The position numbers and the translations under genes were made by a program. Below the pieces are notes generated by a model. That model was given only the letters and a program-made list of their open reading frames with translations, searched no databases and had not been told where the DNA came from. This document shows positions 36,361 to 48,625 of a stretch of DNA of 64,000 nt, piece after piece. Positions within the stretch are counted from its first letter, which is position 1; every line of letters starts with the position of its first letter. The DNA comes from Agromyces subbeticus DSM 16689 (lineage in GTDB: Bacteria > Actinomycetota > Actinomycetes > Actinomycetales > Microbacteriaceae): positions 124,001 to 188,000 of the forward strand of contig NZ_ATXG01000004.1 in NCBI RefSeq assembly GCF_000421565.1, read 5' to 3'.

Positions 36361-38196
36361 TCAACCACACACAGTCAGCGAGGCGACATCCTCGCTCAGG
36401 GCGCCTTCTCCTCCCAGGAGCACGACTTCGTCCTCACTCTGAATCCACATGGCGTAGAGCGTGCCCTCGGGAATGCACTCGGGCCGCGACAGTCGCAATG
36501 GCGCACCGACTGCGGCTGCCACCGGGCCGCCCGCAAGCGCATCCGCGAACCCGGTGCCCTGTGCGATGAACACGAGGTCGTTCAGTGATGAAGCTGGGAA
36601 TGCATCGGCTATCTTGGCGCTCGTGTCGTACCGGTCGATTCCCGCAGCACGGGCGACGCGGGCGACCATGCCGGACTCGACGAGCTCCGTTTCGATCGAT
36701 GCCGTGATGGCTCCCGTTCCACCGGCGAGGAAGGCGGCCGACACGTCGAGGTCAGAGAGAACGGCGCTCGTGGCGGCGTCGATTCCCGCCCGCTCCCCAT
36801 CGATGAGGAGAACCGGTTCGTGGCGGCGACCGGCGACCGCACCCGCCGAGAGCGCATCGGGGAAGTCGCGGCCGGTGGCCACGAAGACGTTGTCATACGG
36901 CTTCTCAACGAAGGCGTCGATTACGAGGTTCCGGGACGTCTCATAGCGGTCGGCGCCACCGACCCGCCTCGTCGTCGGAACGATCGATCGGACCTGCTCG
37001 AACACGGTCGGAGAGACCGAACCCGCCCCGCCTGCGACGACCACCTCTCGGGGTGCCAAGCGCTCGATCTCTCGAGCCACGACGGCCGGCAGAGCACCCG
37101 GCTGCGTCAGCAGGAGCGCCCCACCCCTGGCGGCAGCCGCCGGGCCGGCGCTCAGAGCGTCGGGCCAGTTCTCGCCACTCGCGATGTAGAGCACAGGGAG
37201 GTCGGGATCGAAGGCCTGCGTCGCCGCAACCGACGTGGCGTAGCGATCCGGACCCGAACTCCGATACACCTTCCATGTGAACTCCGAGAGCAGGAAGTCG
37301 AGGCCCGAGAACTGCTCGCCCGGTGCGAGGTTGACGACCTCCGCCTCGTCGAGGTATTCGGTCTCGCGGAAGAATTCGGCACTCAGATCACGTTCCCCGC
37401 CGGAATGGGCTCGGAAGACGTATGCGCCAGGAAAGAGCGCGAGATTGAACCCGGGGTTGGCCATCGGGTTGTCCCACATGGTGAGGACGAGACGGAGCTT
37501 GCCGTCCGCTTCGTCGATTCGCCATGCCTCGATCACCAAATCGTTCCGCCACCCCTGGGTCGTGACGTCGAGCCGTCCTGAGACTTGTGCGGCCAGTGGC
37601 ATTCTGATCTCGATGCCAGAAGCGCTCGCATCGAACTCCTCGGCATCGGCCTCGAACGGGGTTCCACCCGAGAACGTCGTGGCGTATCGCCCGGATAGGT
37701 CCTCGACCTCGAGGAAGTAGTCGTCGCCCGCAGGAAGATTCGTGAGCGAGAACGTCGAACCGAAGGCGCCTGGGAAGCCCCATGTCACGCCCCTCGCACG
37801 CACCCTGACGTAGAGCTGAGCGCTCGAATCGACGACAGGATTGCCCTCGGCGTCGGTCAGCACGACCGTGCCGGAGAGACTGATCGGCGCAGCGGCCGAT
37901 CTGGCGAGTCCATCCGACTCCGACGTAGCTTCTCTCGCCCCGTTAGGGGCCCTTCCGTCGATAGCCGCTGGCTCATCGTCAGCGCGGAGGTCGCTCCACA
38001 GCGAACGAGGGAGCGGGCCCTCCACAGACTTGACATCTTCGAGCGGCTGGTCGGACAGGGGCTCCGCCTGAGTGGGCGACACCGTAGCGGTGAGGAGGCA
38101 GGTGATGAAGAGTGCGCCAGCAGCTACGCGGCTGCGGATGTATCGGGTCGACACCGGGCGGATCTCTTTTCGGATCATTGGCGCTGGCGAATCCAT
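36361..38196 (-). CDS. secreted protein with three cell-wall-binding (CWB2) repeats
   Basis: This 611-residue exported protein has a signal peptide (VAAGALFITCLLTATVSPTQA), a linker, and a beta-rich carboxypeptidase-regulatory-like domain (about 105-220, SLSGTVVLTDAEGNPVV). Three tandem CWB2 repeats of about 95 residues follow, each with RYxTSxxI near the start, (V/I)A(S/T)G.x(F/W)xDALSAGP in the middle and VVLAGGxGSVS-like ends. CWB2 repeats bind anionic wall polymers. The start is uncertain: ATG 38196 and ATG 38178 both lack good ribosome-binding sites. By eye its base composition is less GC-rich than its neighbours, which with the flanking duplicate suggests acquisition. Confidence 0.85.
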   Translation of the reverse strand: MDSPAPMIRKEIRPVSTRYIRSRVAAGALFITCLLTATVSPTQAEPLSDQPLEDVKSVEGPLPRSLWSDLRADDEPAAIDGRAPNGAREATSESDGLARSAAAPISLSGTVVLTDAEGNPVVDSSAQLYVRVRARGVTWGFPGAFGSTFSLTNLPAGDDYFLEVEDLSGRYATTFSGGTPFEADAEEFDASASGIEIRMPLAAQVSGRLDVTTQGWRNDLVIEAWRIDEADGKLRLVLTMWDNPMANPGFNLALFPGAYVFRAHSGGERDLSAEFFRETEYLDEAEVVNLAPGEQFSGLDFLLSEFTWKVYRSSGPDRYATSVAATQAFDPDLPVLYIASGENWPDALSAGPAAAARGGALLLTQPGALPAVVAREIERLAPREVVVAGGAGSVSPTVFEQVRSIVPTTRRVGGADRYETSRNLVIDAFVEKPYDNVFVATGRDFPDALSAGAVAGRRHEPVLLIDGERAGIDAATSAVLSDLDVSAAFLAGGTGAITASIETELVESGMVARVARAAGIDRYDTSAKIADAFPASSLNDLVFIAQGTGFADALAGGPVAAAVGAPLRLSRPECIPEGTLYAMWIQSEDEVVLLGGEGALSEDVASLTVCG

Positions 38197-38558
38197 CGGC
38201 CGGGGCGGGTTGCGTCATGAGCATATACAAGGATGCGAGCACTGTAGTGCCTGATCTTCTATGGCTCCGGGAGGTCTGCGACCTCCCAAAGGACAACGGC
38301 GGTTCGCACCGCACCGCTTCAGAGAGTAGCCGCGGCCCGGGAGCGATCTAACTCCAGGTGACCGGTAGCAGTCCACCGCCGAGATGATCGTGCCTCCGTA
38401 GCCGGCCCGAAGGTCACCGACCGGGCACTCGCGCGGCGTTGTTGAGCGCGGCGGTCACCACGACCTTCTTCGCCACGCACAGGGTCGCAACCGTGAGTGT
38501 CGCGTCGATGGCGACGGCGCGCTCCGCCTGTCGATGCCTTCCAGCGGGTCGGCCGAAG
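38197..38558. other. 362-base region without an intact gene
   Basis: It separates the CWB2 protein gene from the frameshifted lipoprotein gene. A 62-codon minus frame (38414-38602) has a plausible-looking tail but no ribosome-binding site or known match, so I treat it as decayed sequence. Confidence 0.5.
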
Positions 38559-39661
38559 TCAGCGGATCTGGCCGAGGATCGCCTCGGCCACGGACGCGGC
38601 ACCGTCCTTGCTGTGGATCGAGTAGATCGAGTCGCCGACCTTGAGCAGCACGGGCGAGGCCGGGCCGTCGGTCACGAGCGCGACGATCGCGGCATCACCG
38701 ACGGCGTAGCCCGGCACGGCCGTGAGGTCGAGCTCTTGGAAGGCCGACGAGACGTCGGGCTGACCGAGCACTCGAACAGTTCGCCCGCGCCGTACACGAC
38801 CGCGATGTGCGGCCCTCGTGTCGTGTCGGTGAGGTAGTCGCAGGCGTACGACCGCGCTGCGGCGCCGACCGCATCCTGGAACGACCGCGGTGCGCTCGCG
38901 GTCGGATCCTGGACCTCGACCTCCGTGTACGTTTCGCTGAGCGCCATCCCGATTCCCTGGGGGTCGAGTCCGCCGTTGCAGACCGCGTCGCCCTGCCGCA
39001 ACTCCGCGCCGGGCCAGGCCAGTTGCGCGGAAGACGCCTGCTGCAGGTTTGCGAACGACGCCTCGGCGAGTGCGCCGAGGCGCGCGAGCACCTCGTCGGG
39101 CGCCAGCCCGTCGTAGCGGGTGCCCGTCGTGCCGAGCCCCGGTGCGCTGAGACGCATCGCCACCCACGACTCGGCCACAGGGGCGGTGAGTTGCCACCCC
39201 GACTCCCCGACCGCCGTCGACGCCTCGATGCCGCCGACCTCGAGGATGTCGTCCGACGGCGAGTCGCCCGCCCAGGCCGGTTGCCACTGCTCGGCAGCGT
39301 TCGGCAGCACCTCGAGGGTGAGATAGGCGAAGCCGCCGGCGCCGGCGCCGTCGTAGATCGTCGTCGGGGCCTCACCGACCCGCCACGAGCACTCGAGGCC
39401 GCCGGCCGCCGCGAGTTGCACGGCGGCGAACGTGTCGTTCGGGCGAATCGCAGGCACGGGCTCGGGAGCGACTCCGTCGGCACCGGTCATTGCTCCCGCC
39501 ACCAGGCCCTCCGGAGCGAGATCGTCGCACGTCAGCAGGCCGACGACGGGTGTCGGCTCGGTGATCGGCTCCGGCGCGGGCGCGACGCACCCGCTCAACA
39601 GGAGGACGAGGGCTGCAGCGGAGAGACCACCGGAGACGACGAGGCGCATGGCGCGAGCCAT
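38559..39661 (-). pseudogene. lipoprotein gene interrupted by a frameshift
   Basis: The N-terminal part (from ATG 39661) has a clear lipoprotein signal, LVVSGGLSAAALVLLLSGC, and about 290 further residues with paired Cys. Near 38770-38790 (after VVYGAGELFE) this frame turns into Ser/Arg-rich nonsense, while the neighbouring frame continues as VLGQPDVSSAFQELDLTAVPGYAVG to a stop at 38559. The remnant at 36148-36345 confirms that the second frame is the true C-terminus. One inserted or lost base explains it: either a real mutation or a sequencing error. Confidence 0.75.
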
Positions 39662-39768
39662 GCTGGCCGAGTGCAGCGCACGACTCAGTGCTCACCCGCT
39701 GGTCGGGCGTGGCGCGCAGCCGCTGCCAGTCGCCGACCGTCGCGATAAGCGGGCCTCGGCCGCTTGGC

Positions 39769-40653
39769 TCACTCGATCGCGCCGACCCACTCCGCGGGCG
39801 TCGGATCGCGGTCGAACGCCAGGAACACCGCGCGCTCGTCGTCGGGACGAGCCGGGTCGTAGAGCACCTCGACCGCGATGCCGCCTGACAGCACGTCTCG
39901 TCGTCGGGTCGAGCGACTGATCCGATGCCCGACGCCGGCGGCATCCGTGAACCGGACCTCGACCGTCGCGCCGACCACCGAGCGCTGCCCGACGTCGTTC
40001 GTCGCCGTGCGAGCCGTCACCCCGACGAGCATGCCGGGCACGCGGTCGCCCTCGCCGTCGCGCAGAAGCCGGGTGCGCAGCATCCGCTGTTCGCGAAGTC
40101 GGCGGTTGTGCACGGCGACGACGACGAGGCCGGCCGCGACCGCGACGATGAGCAGCACCGGGAGCCAGACGTTCGCGGTGTACGCCACCCACGACCCGGC
40201 GTTCCACGGCACGTCGTGGTGGAAGACGGGATCGACGCGCGTGCCGACCTGCAGCGGCTCGAGCCAGCTCGTGGCGTCGATGGCGACGACGGTGACGACG
40301 ACCGCCGCCAGCGCGGGAGCGAGCACCACGGGGGTGCGTTCGCCGCCACGATAGGCATCGATCGCCCACGATGCCGACGCCGCGGAACCGAGCAGGCCGA
40401 ATGTCGCGAGGATCCACAGCACCGCGGGCGTCGCCGGCCTCCAGAAGACCGGCCCCGACTCCCGATCGTCGAAGACGCTGTCGATGATGGAGTGCCGGAT
40501 GTCTTCGGCCGTCGCGCCGATCATGATGCCGAGAGCCACGGCGCACCCGGTCGCGACGACGACGGCCACGATGATCAGGGCGAGCAGGGCCGGCCGCCCT
40601 TCGAGGCGCCGACGCCGCTCGCGCCGTTCGGCGACCGGATCTTCGAGCTTCAC
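39769..40653 (-). CDS. membrane protein with DUF3592-like C-terminal domain
   Basis: This 294-residue protein has four predicted membrane segments (LLALIIVAVVVATGCAVALG; VLWILATFGLLGSAASASW; VVLAPALAAVVVTVVAI; VWLPVLLIVAVAAGLVVVAV) and a cytosolic beta-rich tail (VPGMLVGVTARTATNDVGQRS...VEVLYDPARPDDERAV) like DUF3592. The GTG at 40653 follows GGAGGG. No role is known. Confidence 0.75.
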   Translation of the reverse strand: MKLEDPVAERRERRRRLEGRPALLALIIVAVVVATGCAVALGIMIGATAEDIRHSIIDSVFDDRESGPVFWRPATPAVLWILATFGLLGSAASASWAIDAYRGGERTPVVLAPALAAVVVTVVAIDATSWLEPLQVGTRVDPVFHHDVPWNAGSWVAYTANVWLPVLLIVAVAAGLVVVAVHNRRLREQRMLRTRLLRDGEGDRVPGMLVGVTARTATNDVGQRSVVGATVEVRFTDAAGVGHRISRSTRRRDVLSGGIAVEVLYDPARPDDERAVFLAFDRDPTPAEWVGAIE

Positions 40654-40726
40654 GTTCGCCCTCCATCGTCGCCGCTTCGGAGCGCCAGCCTAACCGGTCG
40701 CCGGGATCCGGCGAGGCCGGAAATGA

Positions 40727-40760
40727 CGATGGCCCGCATCCGGTGGGATGCGGGCCATCG
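40727..40760 (-). terminator. terminator of the DEAD-box helicase gene
   Basis: Perfect 15-base stem: CGATGGCCCGCATCC (40727-40741), loop GGTG, GGATGCGGGCCATCG (40746-40760), located 41 bases after the stop of the minus-strand helicase gene. Confidence 0.85.
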
Positions 40761-40800
40761 TGCGACTCGTGCGAGCTTCAGCTCAGAGCGAGCGGATGTC

Positions 40801-43293
<2,493 letters not shown>

Positions 43294-43625
43294 GGTGACT
43301 TCCTGGGTTGTACTCATGTACATGGCAGCGCCACTGCAGGCGCAGCACACTGAGAACCCGGAGCATCGTCGACCGGGGCCGTTCACATACGGTGACTATT
43401 CGAGGCCTCTGCCTCGAAACCGGCCCTTTGGACTCACAAACCCATCCGCGCACAGCGCGGTGTCCAGAACCGACTCGGCAACATTACCGGAATCATCTGG
43501 GAAAGTCCCGCAAGCGGCGCTCGCCGGTCGAGTAGCGAGCGCCAGCGAGCGTATCGAGGCCCGTCACGGTCTCGATACGGCCCTGGCGGGCCTACTCGAC
43601 CGGCGAACCGCGTAACACCGGCGAA
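43294..43625. other. divergent leader region of the helicase gene
   Basis: 332 bases with no gene. It contains the hairpin CGAGGC-CTCT-GCCTCG (43401-43416) on the helicase side and palindromic element copy E on the acetyltransferase side. A long 5' leader would suit a cold-responsive RNA helicase, but no promoter is clear. Confidence 0.5.
43526..43601. repeat. palindromic element copy E (intergenic)
   Basis: 76 bp, GGTCGAGTAGCGAGCGCCAG to GCCTACTCGACC. The right arm has diverged (GGCCCTGGCGGG instead of GCTCGCTGGCGC). It is the only full copy wholly outside genes. Confidence 0.88.
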
Positions 43626-44126
43626 ATGCGCCAGTCGTACGCTCGCCGAGTGAGCCACCCAGTGACCGTCGCCGTCGAATCCCCCCGTCAGCCCGAGATC
43701 GAGCTCCTGCTCGACGGCAGCACCGCCTACGCGCAGAGCCTGTACCCGCCCGAGAGCAACTTCCTGCTCGACATCACCACGCTCGAGCAGCCCGAGGTGG
43801 CGTTCTACGTCGCGCGCGACGGCGAGCGCGCCGTCGGCATCGCCGCGCTGGTCGCCGAGACGGATGCCGAGAGCGGCGAGCTGAAGCGCATGTTCGTCGA
43901 TCCCGGGGCCAGGGGCATGGGAGTCGCCGGCGCACTGCTCGGACATATCGAGACGGATGCCGCGAGCCGCGGCATCCGCGAGATCGTGCTCGAGACCGGT
44001 GACCTGCACGACGCCGCTCAGGCGCTCTACACGCGCCACGGCTACCGGGAGATCCCGCAGTTCGGCCAGTACGTCGGCGAGGCGCACTCGGTGTGCTTCG
44101 CGAAGTCGCTCTCCGCGCTCGAGTAA
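43626..44126 (+). CDS. GNAT-family N-acetyltransferase
   Basis: This 166-residue protein has a GNAT fold with acetyl-CoA-binding motif A, ELKRMFVDPGARGMGVAGALLGHIE, and the C-terminal DAAQALYTRHGYREI. The substrate is unknown; it resembles YsnE/PhnO-like small-molecule acetyltransferases. Neither ATG 43626 nor GTG 43650 has a good ribosome-binding site, so the start is uncertain by eight residues. Confidence 0.85.
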   Translation: MRQSYARRVSHPVTVAVESPRQPEIELLLDGSTAYAQSLYPPESNFLLDITTLEQPEVAFYVARDGERAVGIAALVAETDAESGELKRMFVDPGARGMGVAGALLGHIETDAASRGIREIVLETGDLHDAAQALYTRHGYREIPQFGQYVGEAHSVCFAKSLSALE

Positions 44127-44186
44127 GCGTTTCCATCGCTCGCGAACCTGAGGTAGCATCACTCCACCCCTGAACCGGAGCCCGGT

Positions 44187-45203
44187 GTGACCTCGACCCG
44201 AAGCACAGGCGGCTCCGGCACCCGCGCCAAGCGGGTCGCGTGGGCCGTCACGGCCGCTGCAGCCGCCATCGCGAGCATCGGCGCGCTCTCGGGATTCCAC
44301 ACGCAGCTCCGCGAGATCGATCCCGGGGGTTCCGATGCCGCGAGCGAGCTGGCAGGCACCGCGATCGTCGGCATCCGCACCTTCACCGCTCCGGCCGGCG
44401 TCGGCGTCGAGGCCGACCTCGAGTACGGCGCGCGCGAGGACGGCACGCTGCTCACGCTCGACATCTGCACCCCGGCCGGCGCCGACCTCTCCTCGACGCT
44501 CCTCCCGGCGGTCGTCTCGATCCACGGCGGCAGCTGGGCGCGAGGCGACAAGGCCAACGCCGACTGGCGCAACGTGTGCCTCTGGCTCGCGAGCGAGGGC
44601 TTCGTCGCGGCATCCGTGAACTACCGGCTCGTGCCGGAGGCACGGTTCCCGGCGGCGATCGACGACGTCGCGCTCGCGGTGGAGTGGCTGCGCGCACCCG
44701 AGCAGGCAGAGCGGTTCGGCATCGACCCGGCTCGCATCGGCGCGTTCGGCGGCTCGGCGGGCGGCAACCTCGCGGCGCTGCTCGGCACCATGGGCGACGG
44801 GCCGCTCGACGAGGGCTCCCGGGTGGCGGCGGTCGCCGAGCTGTCGGGCCCCCTGGCACTCGGCGCCGAGGAGCTCGACGCCGACGGGGCATCCGATTGG
44901 CTGCGCCGCATCGTCGGCGAGTACCTCGACTGCGAGCCCCGCGAGCGCGACGAGAGCTGCGAGCAGGCGGCGGATGCCTCGCCTGGGCACCACGCCGACG
45001 CGAGCGACCCGCCGTTCCTGATCGGCCATGCCGAGGGCGAGGTCGTGCCACTCGGCCAGTCAGCCCGTTTCGCCGCCGAGCTCGCGGCGGCCGGCGTGCC
45101 GGTCGAGTTCACGGTGGCGCCCGGCGCCGAGCACTCGATCGGCATCCTCGACGAATCGTGGCGGGCCCGCGTCGCCGCATTCCTGCACGCCCACCTCGCC
45201 TGA
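44187..45203 (+). CDS. exported or membrane-anchored alpha/beta-hydrolase esterase (HSL type)
   Basis: This 338-residue protein has an N-terminal hydrophobic helix (VAWAVTAAAAAIASIGALSG) that anchors or exports it. The oxyanion motif HGGS is near residue 113 and the nucleophile Ser in GGSAGGN near residue 190; the acid and His are near the C-terminus (APGAEHSIGI). A Cys pair (DCEPRERDESCEQ) could form a disulfide outside the cell. GGAG lies six bases before the GTG. The substrate is unknown. Confidence 0.85.
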   Translation: MTSTRSTGGSGTRAKRVAWAVTAAAAAIASIGALSGFHTQLREIDPGGSDAASELAGTAIVGIRTFTAPAGVGVEADLEYGAREDGTLLTLDICTPAGADLSSTLLPAVVSIHGGSWARGDKANADWRNVCLWLASEGFVAASVNYRLVPEARFPAAIDDVALAVEWLRAPEQAERFGIDPARIGAFGGSAGGNLAALLGTMGDGPLDEGSRVAAVAELSGPLALGAEELDADGASDWLRRIVGEYLDCEPRERDESCEQAADASPGHHADASDPPFLIGHAEGEVVPLGQSARFAAELAAAGVPVEFTVAPGAEHSIGILDESWRARVAAFLHAHLA

Positions 45204-45300
45204 CCGCTTGCCGCCTACCGCCGCTCGGCGCTTCCGGCAAGCCCGTGCGCTGCAGCAGGCCGTCGTCGTAGGCTCGGGGGCGTTCCCGATGGGAGGCGGC

Positions 45301-46422
45301 ATGCCTGAGCACGATGGAGCCCGCCACGATCACGTTGCGCGGGGCGTTGTGCATCCGTCCGCGCACGATGCGGCGCACGACGACGCCACGGCTCGCCACG
45401 ACTCGCCGATCCGGCTCTCGCGCGACGACTGGCGGGTCATCTTCAGGCGCACCGTGCACGAGTACCGCATCAACCAGGTGAACGACATCGCGGCGGCACT
45501 CACCTTCTATACGGTGCTCGCCTCGCTGCCGGCCACGCTCGCCGCCCTCGCGATGCTCGGCATCTTCGGCAGCGCCGAGGCCGTCGTCGGCGACGCACTG
45601 AAGGTGGTCGCCGAGCTCGGCGGCGGGTCCGTCGTCGATGCGCTGAGCGAACCGATCGACCAATTGCTGAACGCCTCGCACGCCGGGCTCGCCTTCGCGA
45701 CCGGGCTCGCCGGCGCGCTCTGGGCGACGTCGGGCTTCGTCGGTTCGTTCGGCCGCGGCATGAACCGCATCTACGAAGTCGAAGAGGGCCGCCCGTTCTG
45801 GGAGATGCGGCCGATCACCCTCCTCCTCTCCGCGGCGCTCCTCGTGCTCGGGGCGATCGCCGCCGTCTGCCTCGTCGTCACTGGGCCGGTCGCGGAGGCG
45901 ACCGCGCGGGTGCTCGGCCTCGACGAGGGCGTGGCGGTGTGGTGGGACCTCGGCAAGCTCCCGCTGCTGGCCGCCATCGGCATCGGTGTCATCGCACTGC
46001 TCTACTGGGCCGCACCGAACGTCAAGCGCCGCAACGTGCGCTGGATCAGCGTCGGCGCGATCGGCGCACTGCTCGCGTGGGCGATCACGACGGCGCTCTT
46101 CGCGCTCTACGTGCTCGGCTTCGGCAGCTACCAGCGGGCCTACGGCGTGCTCGGCGGTGCCATCGCCTTCCTGCTCTGGATCTGGCTGTCGCAACTCGCC
46201 CTGATCTTCGGCGCCGTGCTCGACACCGAAGTGGAGCGCACGCGTCAGTTGCGCTCTGGCATCGCCGCCGAGGAGCAGGTGCAGCTCCCGCTTCGCGACG
46301 ATCGCCTCATCGCGAAGAACCGCGAGCAGCGCCAGCGCGATGTACGCGACTCGGTCAGGCAGCGACCCGACTCCGTGAACGACGGCGTGACGCCGCCGCC
46401 CGGCCGGGCGCCGCACGGCTGA
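45301..46422 (+). CDS. YihY/BrkB-family inner-membrane protein
   Basis: This 373-residue protein has a His/Asp-rich N-terminus, then the YihY core with six predicted segments and the conserved NDIAAALTFYTVLASLPA, LWATSGFVGSFGRGMNRIYEVEE and FLLWIWLSQLALIFGAVLDTEVE. The ATG at 45301 is supported by GGGAGG four bases upstream. The biological role of the family is unresolved (earlier called ribonuclease BN in error). Confidence 0.88.
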   Translation: MPEHDGARHDHVARGVVHPSAHDAAHDDATARHDSPIRLSRDDWRVIFRRTVHEYRINQVNDIAAALTFYTVLASLPATLAALAMLGIFGSAEAVVGDALKVVAELGGGSVVDALSEPIDQLLNASHAGLAFATGLAGALWATSGFVGSFGRGMNRIYEVEEGRPFWEMRPITLLLSAALLVLGAIAAVCLVVTGPVAEATARVLGLDEGVAVWWDLGKLPLLAAIGIGVIALLYWAAPNVKRRNVRWISVGAIGALLAWAITTALFALYVLGFGSYQRAYGVLGGAIAFLLWIWLSQLALIFGAVLDTEVERTRQLRSGIAAEEQVQLPLRDDRLIAKNREQRQRDVRDSVRQRPDSVNDGVTPPPGRAPHG

Positions 46423-46443
46423 CCCGCCCACTTCGCTCAGCTT

Positions 46444-46462
46444 CCCCTACCCGGGTACGGGC
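46444..46462. promoter_or_regulatory. putative response-regulator site upstream of the kinase operon
   Basis: CCCCTACC-CGG-GTACGGGC; each half contains CCC(C/G)TAC in inverted orientation. The same 16 outer bases recur at 48517-48535. Confidence 0.6.
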
Positions 46463-46510
46463 GGCCAATCGCTCTTCAGGGGGATGCCACGACGCGGCGA
46501 CGCTGGCAGA

Positions 46511-47833
46511 GTGACGGACACAATGGACGAGACTCGAAGCACCCATCGAACCGCCAACGGCGAACCGCCCCGCCCGCCGGCGCCACCCGCCGTCACGGTC
46601 ACCGCGGCGACCGCAGCGGTCGGCGACGCGTCGGTCGCCCGCGGCATTCGGGGACTGCCCGGCCCCGGCGCCGACGAGCGCCAGTTCCGTGCGTGGATGC
46701 TCGTGAGCACTTCCCTGCTCGCGTTCATGCTGCTCACGGTGTCGATCCCGCTGGGCGCGACCGTCTACGGAGTGCACCTGCTCGCCGCCTTCGCCACGAG
46801 CTTCGCGCTCGCCGGCGCCCTGCCCATCTCGGTGCGGTGGCCATGGCTCGCCGCCGGGCTCTCCTCCGCGAGCCTGCTCGTCTTCGCACTGCTTTCGGCC
46901 GGTTCCGACGGGGCGCCGTGGCCGTGGCCCGTGACGTCGATCATCGCCCAGGGCGCCCTGCTCATCGTGCTCGGACTCATGCACGACTGGAAGGTGGGCG
47001 TCGTCGCCTGGGCGGCAGCGGTCGCCGTCACGATGCCGTTCGCATTCGTCGACGCCGGAGCGGCCTCCAGCATGGTGACCGGTGCGGTCGTCACGGCACT
47101 CGCCTTCGCCGTGGCCGTCGTTCTCGCCCAGTGGCGGCTCATCGGTGTTCAGCTCTTCCGCGAGCGCGAGCACTCAGCCTCCGAGCAGCAGCGGCGCGTG
47201 CTCGTCGAGGAGCGCAACCGCATCGCCCGGGAGCTGCACGACGTCGTCGCGCACGGGCTCTCGATCATCCACGTGCAGGCGACGAGCGCGCCGTATCGCG
47301 TCGAGGGGCTGAGCGAAGAAGCCAAGGCCGAGTTCGGCGAGATCGCGGCATCCGCACGCTCGGCGATGACCGAGATGCGGCAGTTGCTCGGCGTGCTGCG
47401 CAGCGCCGACGCCGCCGCCGAGACCGCCCCGCAGCCCGGGCTCACCGAACTGCCCGAGCTCGCGGCATCCGTCGAACGCGCCGGCGTGCCGGTCACGCTG
47501 ACGGTCGCCGAGTCGCTGCCCGACACCGGCCTCGCCTCGATGGCCGCGTATCGCATCGTGCAGGAGGCGCTCAGCAACGTCGTGCGTCACGCGCCCGGTG
47601 CCGCCACGTTCGTCTCGGTCGAAGTGCTCGGCGACGACCTCGTCGTGTGCATCGAGAACGAGGCGGCGGCGGATGCCCCGGGGCCCGACGCGAAGGGCGG
47701 CGGCCACGGTCTCATCGGCATCGGCGAGCGCGCGACGCTGCTCGGCGGGCGCGCCGAGTACGGTCACCGGCGCGGCGGCGGCTACCGTGTACTCGCGACC
47801 CTTCCACTCGGGTCGGATGGAGGCACGGTGTGA
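46511..47833 (+). CDS. sensor histidine kinase (NarL-partner, DesK-like)
   Basis: About 440 residues. A disordered N-terminus is followed by five or six membrane helices (45-210), then a HisKA_3 dimerisation domain with the phospho-acceptor His in [18 protein letters not shown], and an HATPase domain ending [16 protein letters not shown]. It senses an unknown membrane-linked signal. Starts at GTG 46511 or ATG 46523. GTGA overlap with the response-regulator gene. Confidence 0.9.
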   Translation: MTDTMDETRSTHRTANGEPPRPPAPPAVTVTAATAAVGDASVARGIRGLPGPGADERQFRAWMLVSTSLLAFMLLTVSIPLGATVYGVHLLAAFATSFALAGALPISVRWPWLAAGLSSASLLVFALLSAGSDGAPWPWPVTSIIAQGALLIVLGLMHDWKVGVVAWAAAVAVTMPFAFVDAGAASSMVTGAVVTALAFAVAVVLAQWRLIGVQLFREREHSASEQQRRVLVEERNRIARELHDVVAHGLSIIHVQATSAPYRVEGLSEEAKAEFGEIAASARSAMTEMRQLLGVLRSADAAAETAPQPGLTELPELAASVERAGVPVTLTVAESLPDTGLASMAAYRIVQEALSNVVRHAPGAATFVSVEVLGDDLVVCIENEAAADAPGPDAKGGGHGLIGIGERATLLGGRAEYGHRRGGGYRVLATLPLGSDGGTV

Positions 47834-48501
47834 CGATCTCGGTACTCATCGCCGACGACCAGGCGATGGTGCGCGCGGGGTTCGCGGCCGTTCTCGCGGC
47901 CCAGCCAGGCATCGAGATCGTGGGGCAGGCCGCCGACGGCGACCAAGCCGTGTCGATGGCCCATGAGCTGCGACCCGACGTCGTCGTGATGGACGTGCGC
48001 ATGCCGGGCCGCAACGGCATCGAGGCGACGAAGGCGCTGCAGACGCCGCCTCGATCGAGCGACTACGTGCCGCGCGTGCTGATGCTGACCACATTCGACA
48101 TCGACGACTACGTCTACGAGGCGCTGCGCGCGGGCGCGAGCGGGTTCCTCCTGAAGGATGCGACGCCCGAAGAGCTCGTCGCCGCCGTGCGCATCGTCGC
48201 AGCGGGCGACGCGCTGCTCGCGCCGAGCGTGACGCGGCGGCTGATCGAGGACTTCGCCCGTTCGGGCCCGCCGCCACGCCCCTCAGGCACGAGACTGGCC
48301 GGTCTCACCGAGCGCGAGCGCGAAGTGCTCACCCTCGTCGGCCGCGGGCTCTCGAACTCAGAGATCGCCGCCGCCCTCTTCATCGCCGAGCAGACGGTGA
48401 AGACGCACGTCAGCAAGATCCTCTCGAAGCTCGGGCTGCGCGATCGCGTGCACGCCGTCGTGCTCGCGTACGACACGGGGCTCGTGCAGCCCGGCTCCTG
48501 A
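47830..48501 (+). CDS. LuxR/NarL-family response regulator
   Basis: This 223-residue protein has a receiver domain with phospho-acceptor Asp in [10 protein letters not shown] and Lys in [11 protein letters not shown], then a C-terminal LuxR helix-turn-helix ([40 protein letters not shown]). Coupled by GTGA to the kinase. The paired sites at 46444 and 48517 suggest that it controls its own operon and the acyltransferase that follows. Confidence 0.93.
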   Translation: MTISVLIADDQAMVRAGFAAVLAAQPGIEIVGQAADGDQAVSMAHELRPDVVVMDVRMPGRNGIEATKALQTPPRSSDYVPRVLMLTTFDIDDYVYEALRAGASGFLLKDATPEELVAAVRIVAAGDALLAPSVTRRLIEDFARSGPPPRPSGTRLAGLTEREREVLTLVGRGLSNSEIAAALFIAEQTVKTHVSKILSKLGLRDRVHAVVLAYDTGLVQPGS

Positions 48502-48516
48502 GCCGTTCCGGCGCCA

Positions 48517-48535
48517 CCCCTACCGCAGTACGGGC
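48517..48535. promoter_or_regulatory. putative response-regulator site upstream of the acyltransferase
   Basis: CCCCTACC-GCA-GTACGGGC, identical to the site at 46444-46462 except for the three central bases; located between the regulator stop and the acyltransferase start. Confidence 0.6.
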
Positions 48536-48625
48536 ACGGAACCGCTCCGCCGGGTGATGATCACCTCGCCGCCGCGTTCCTAACCTGCCTGCGTGGGCGG
48601 ATGGGCCGCCCGGAAGGGGCTGGTC

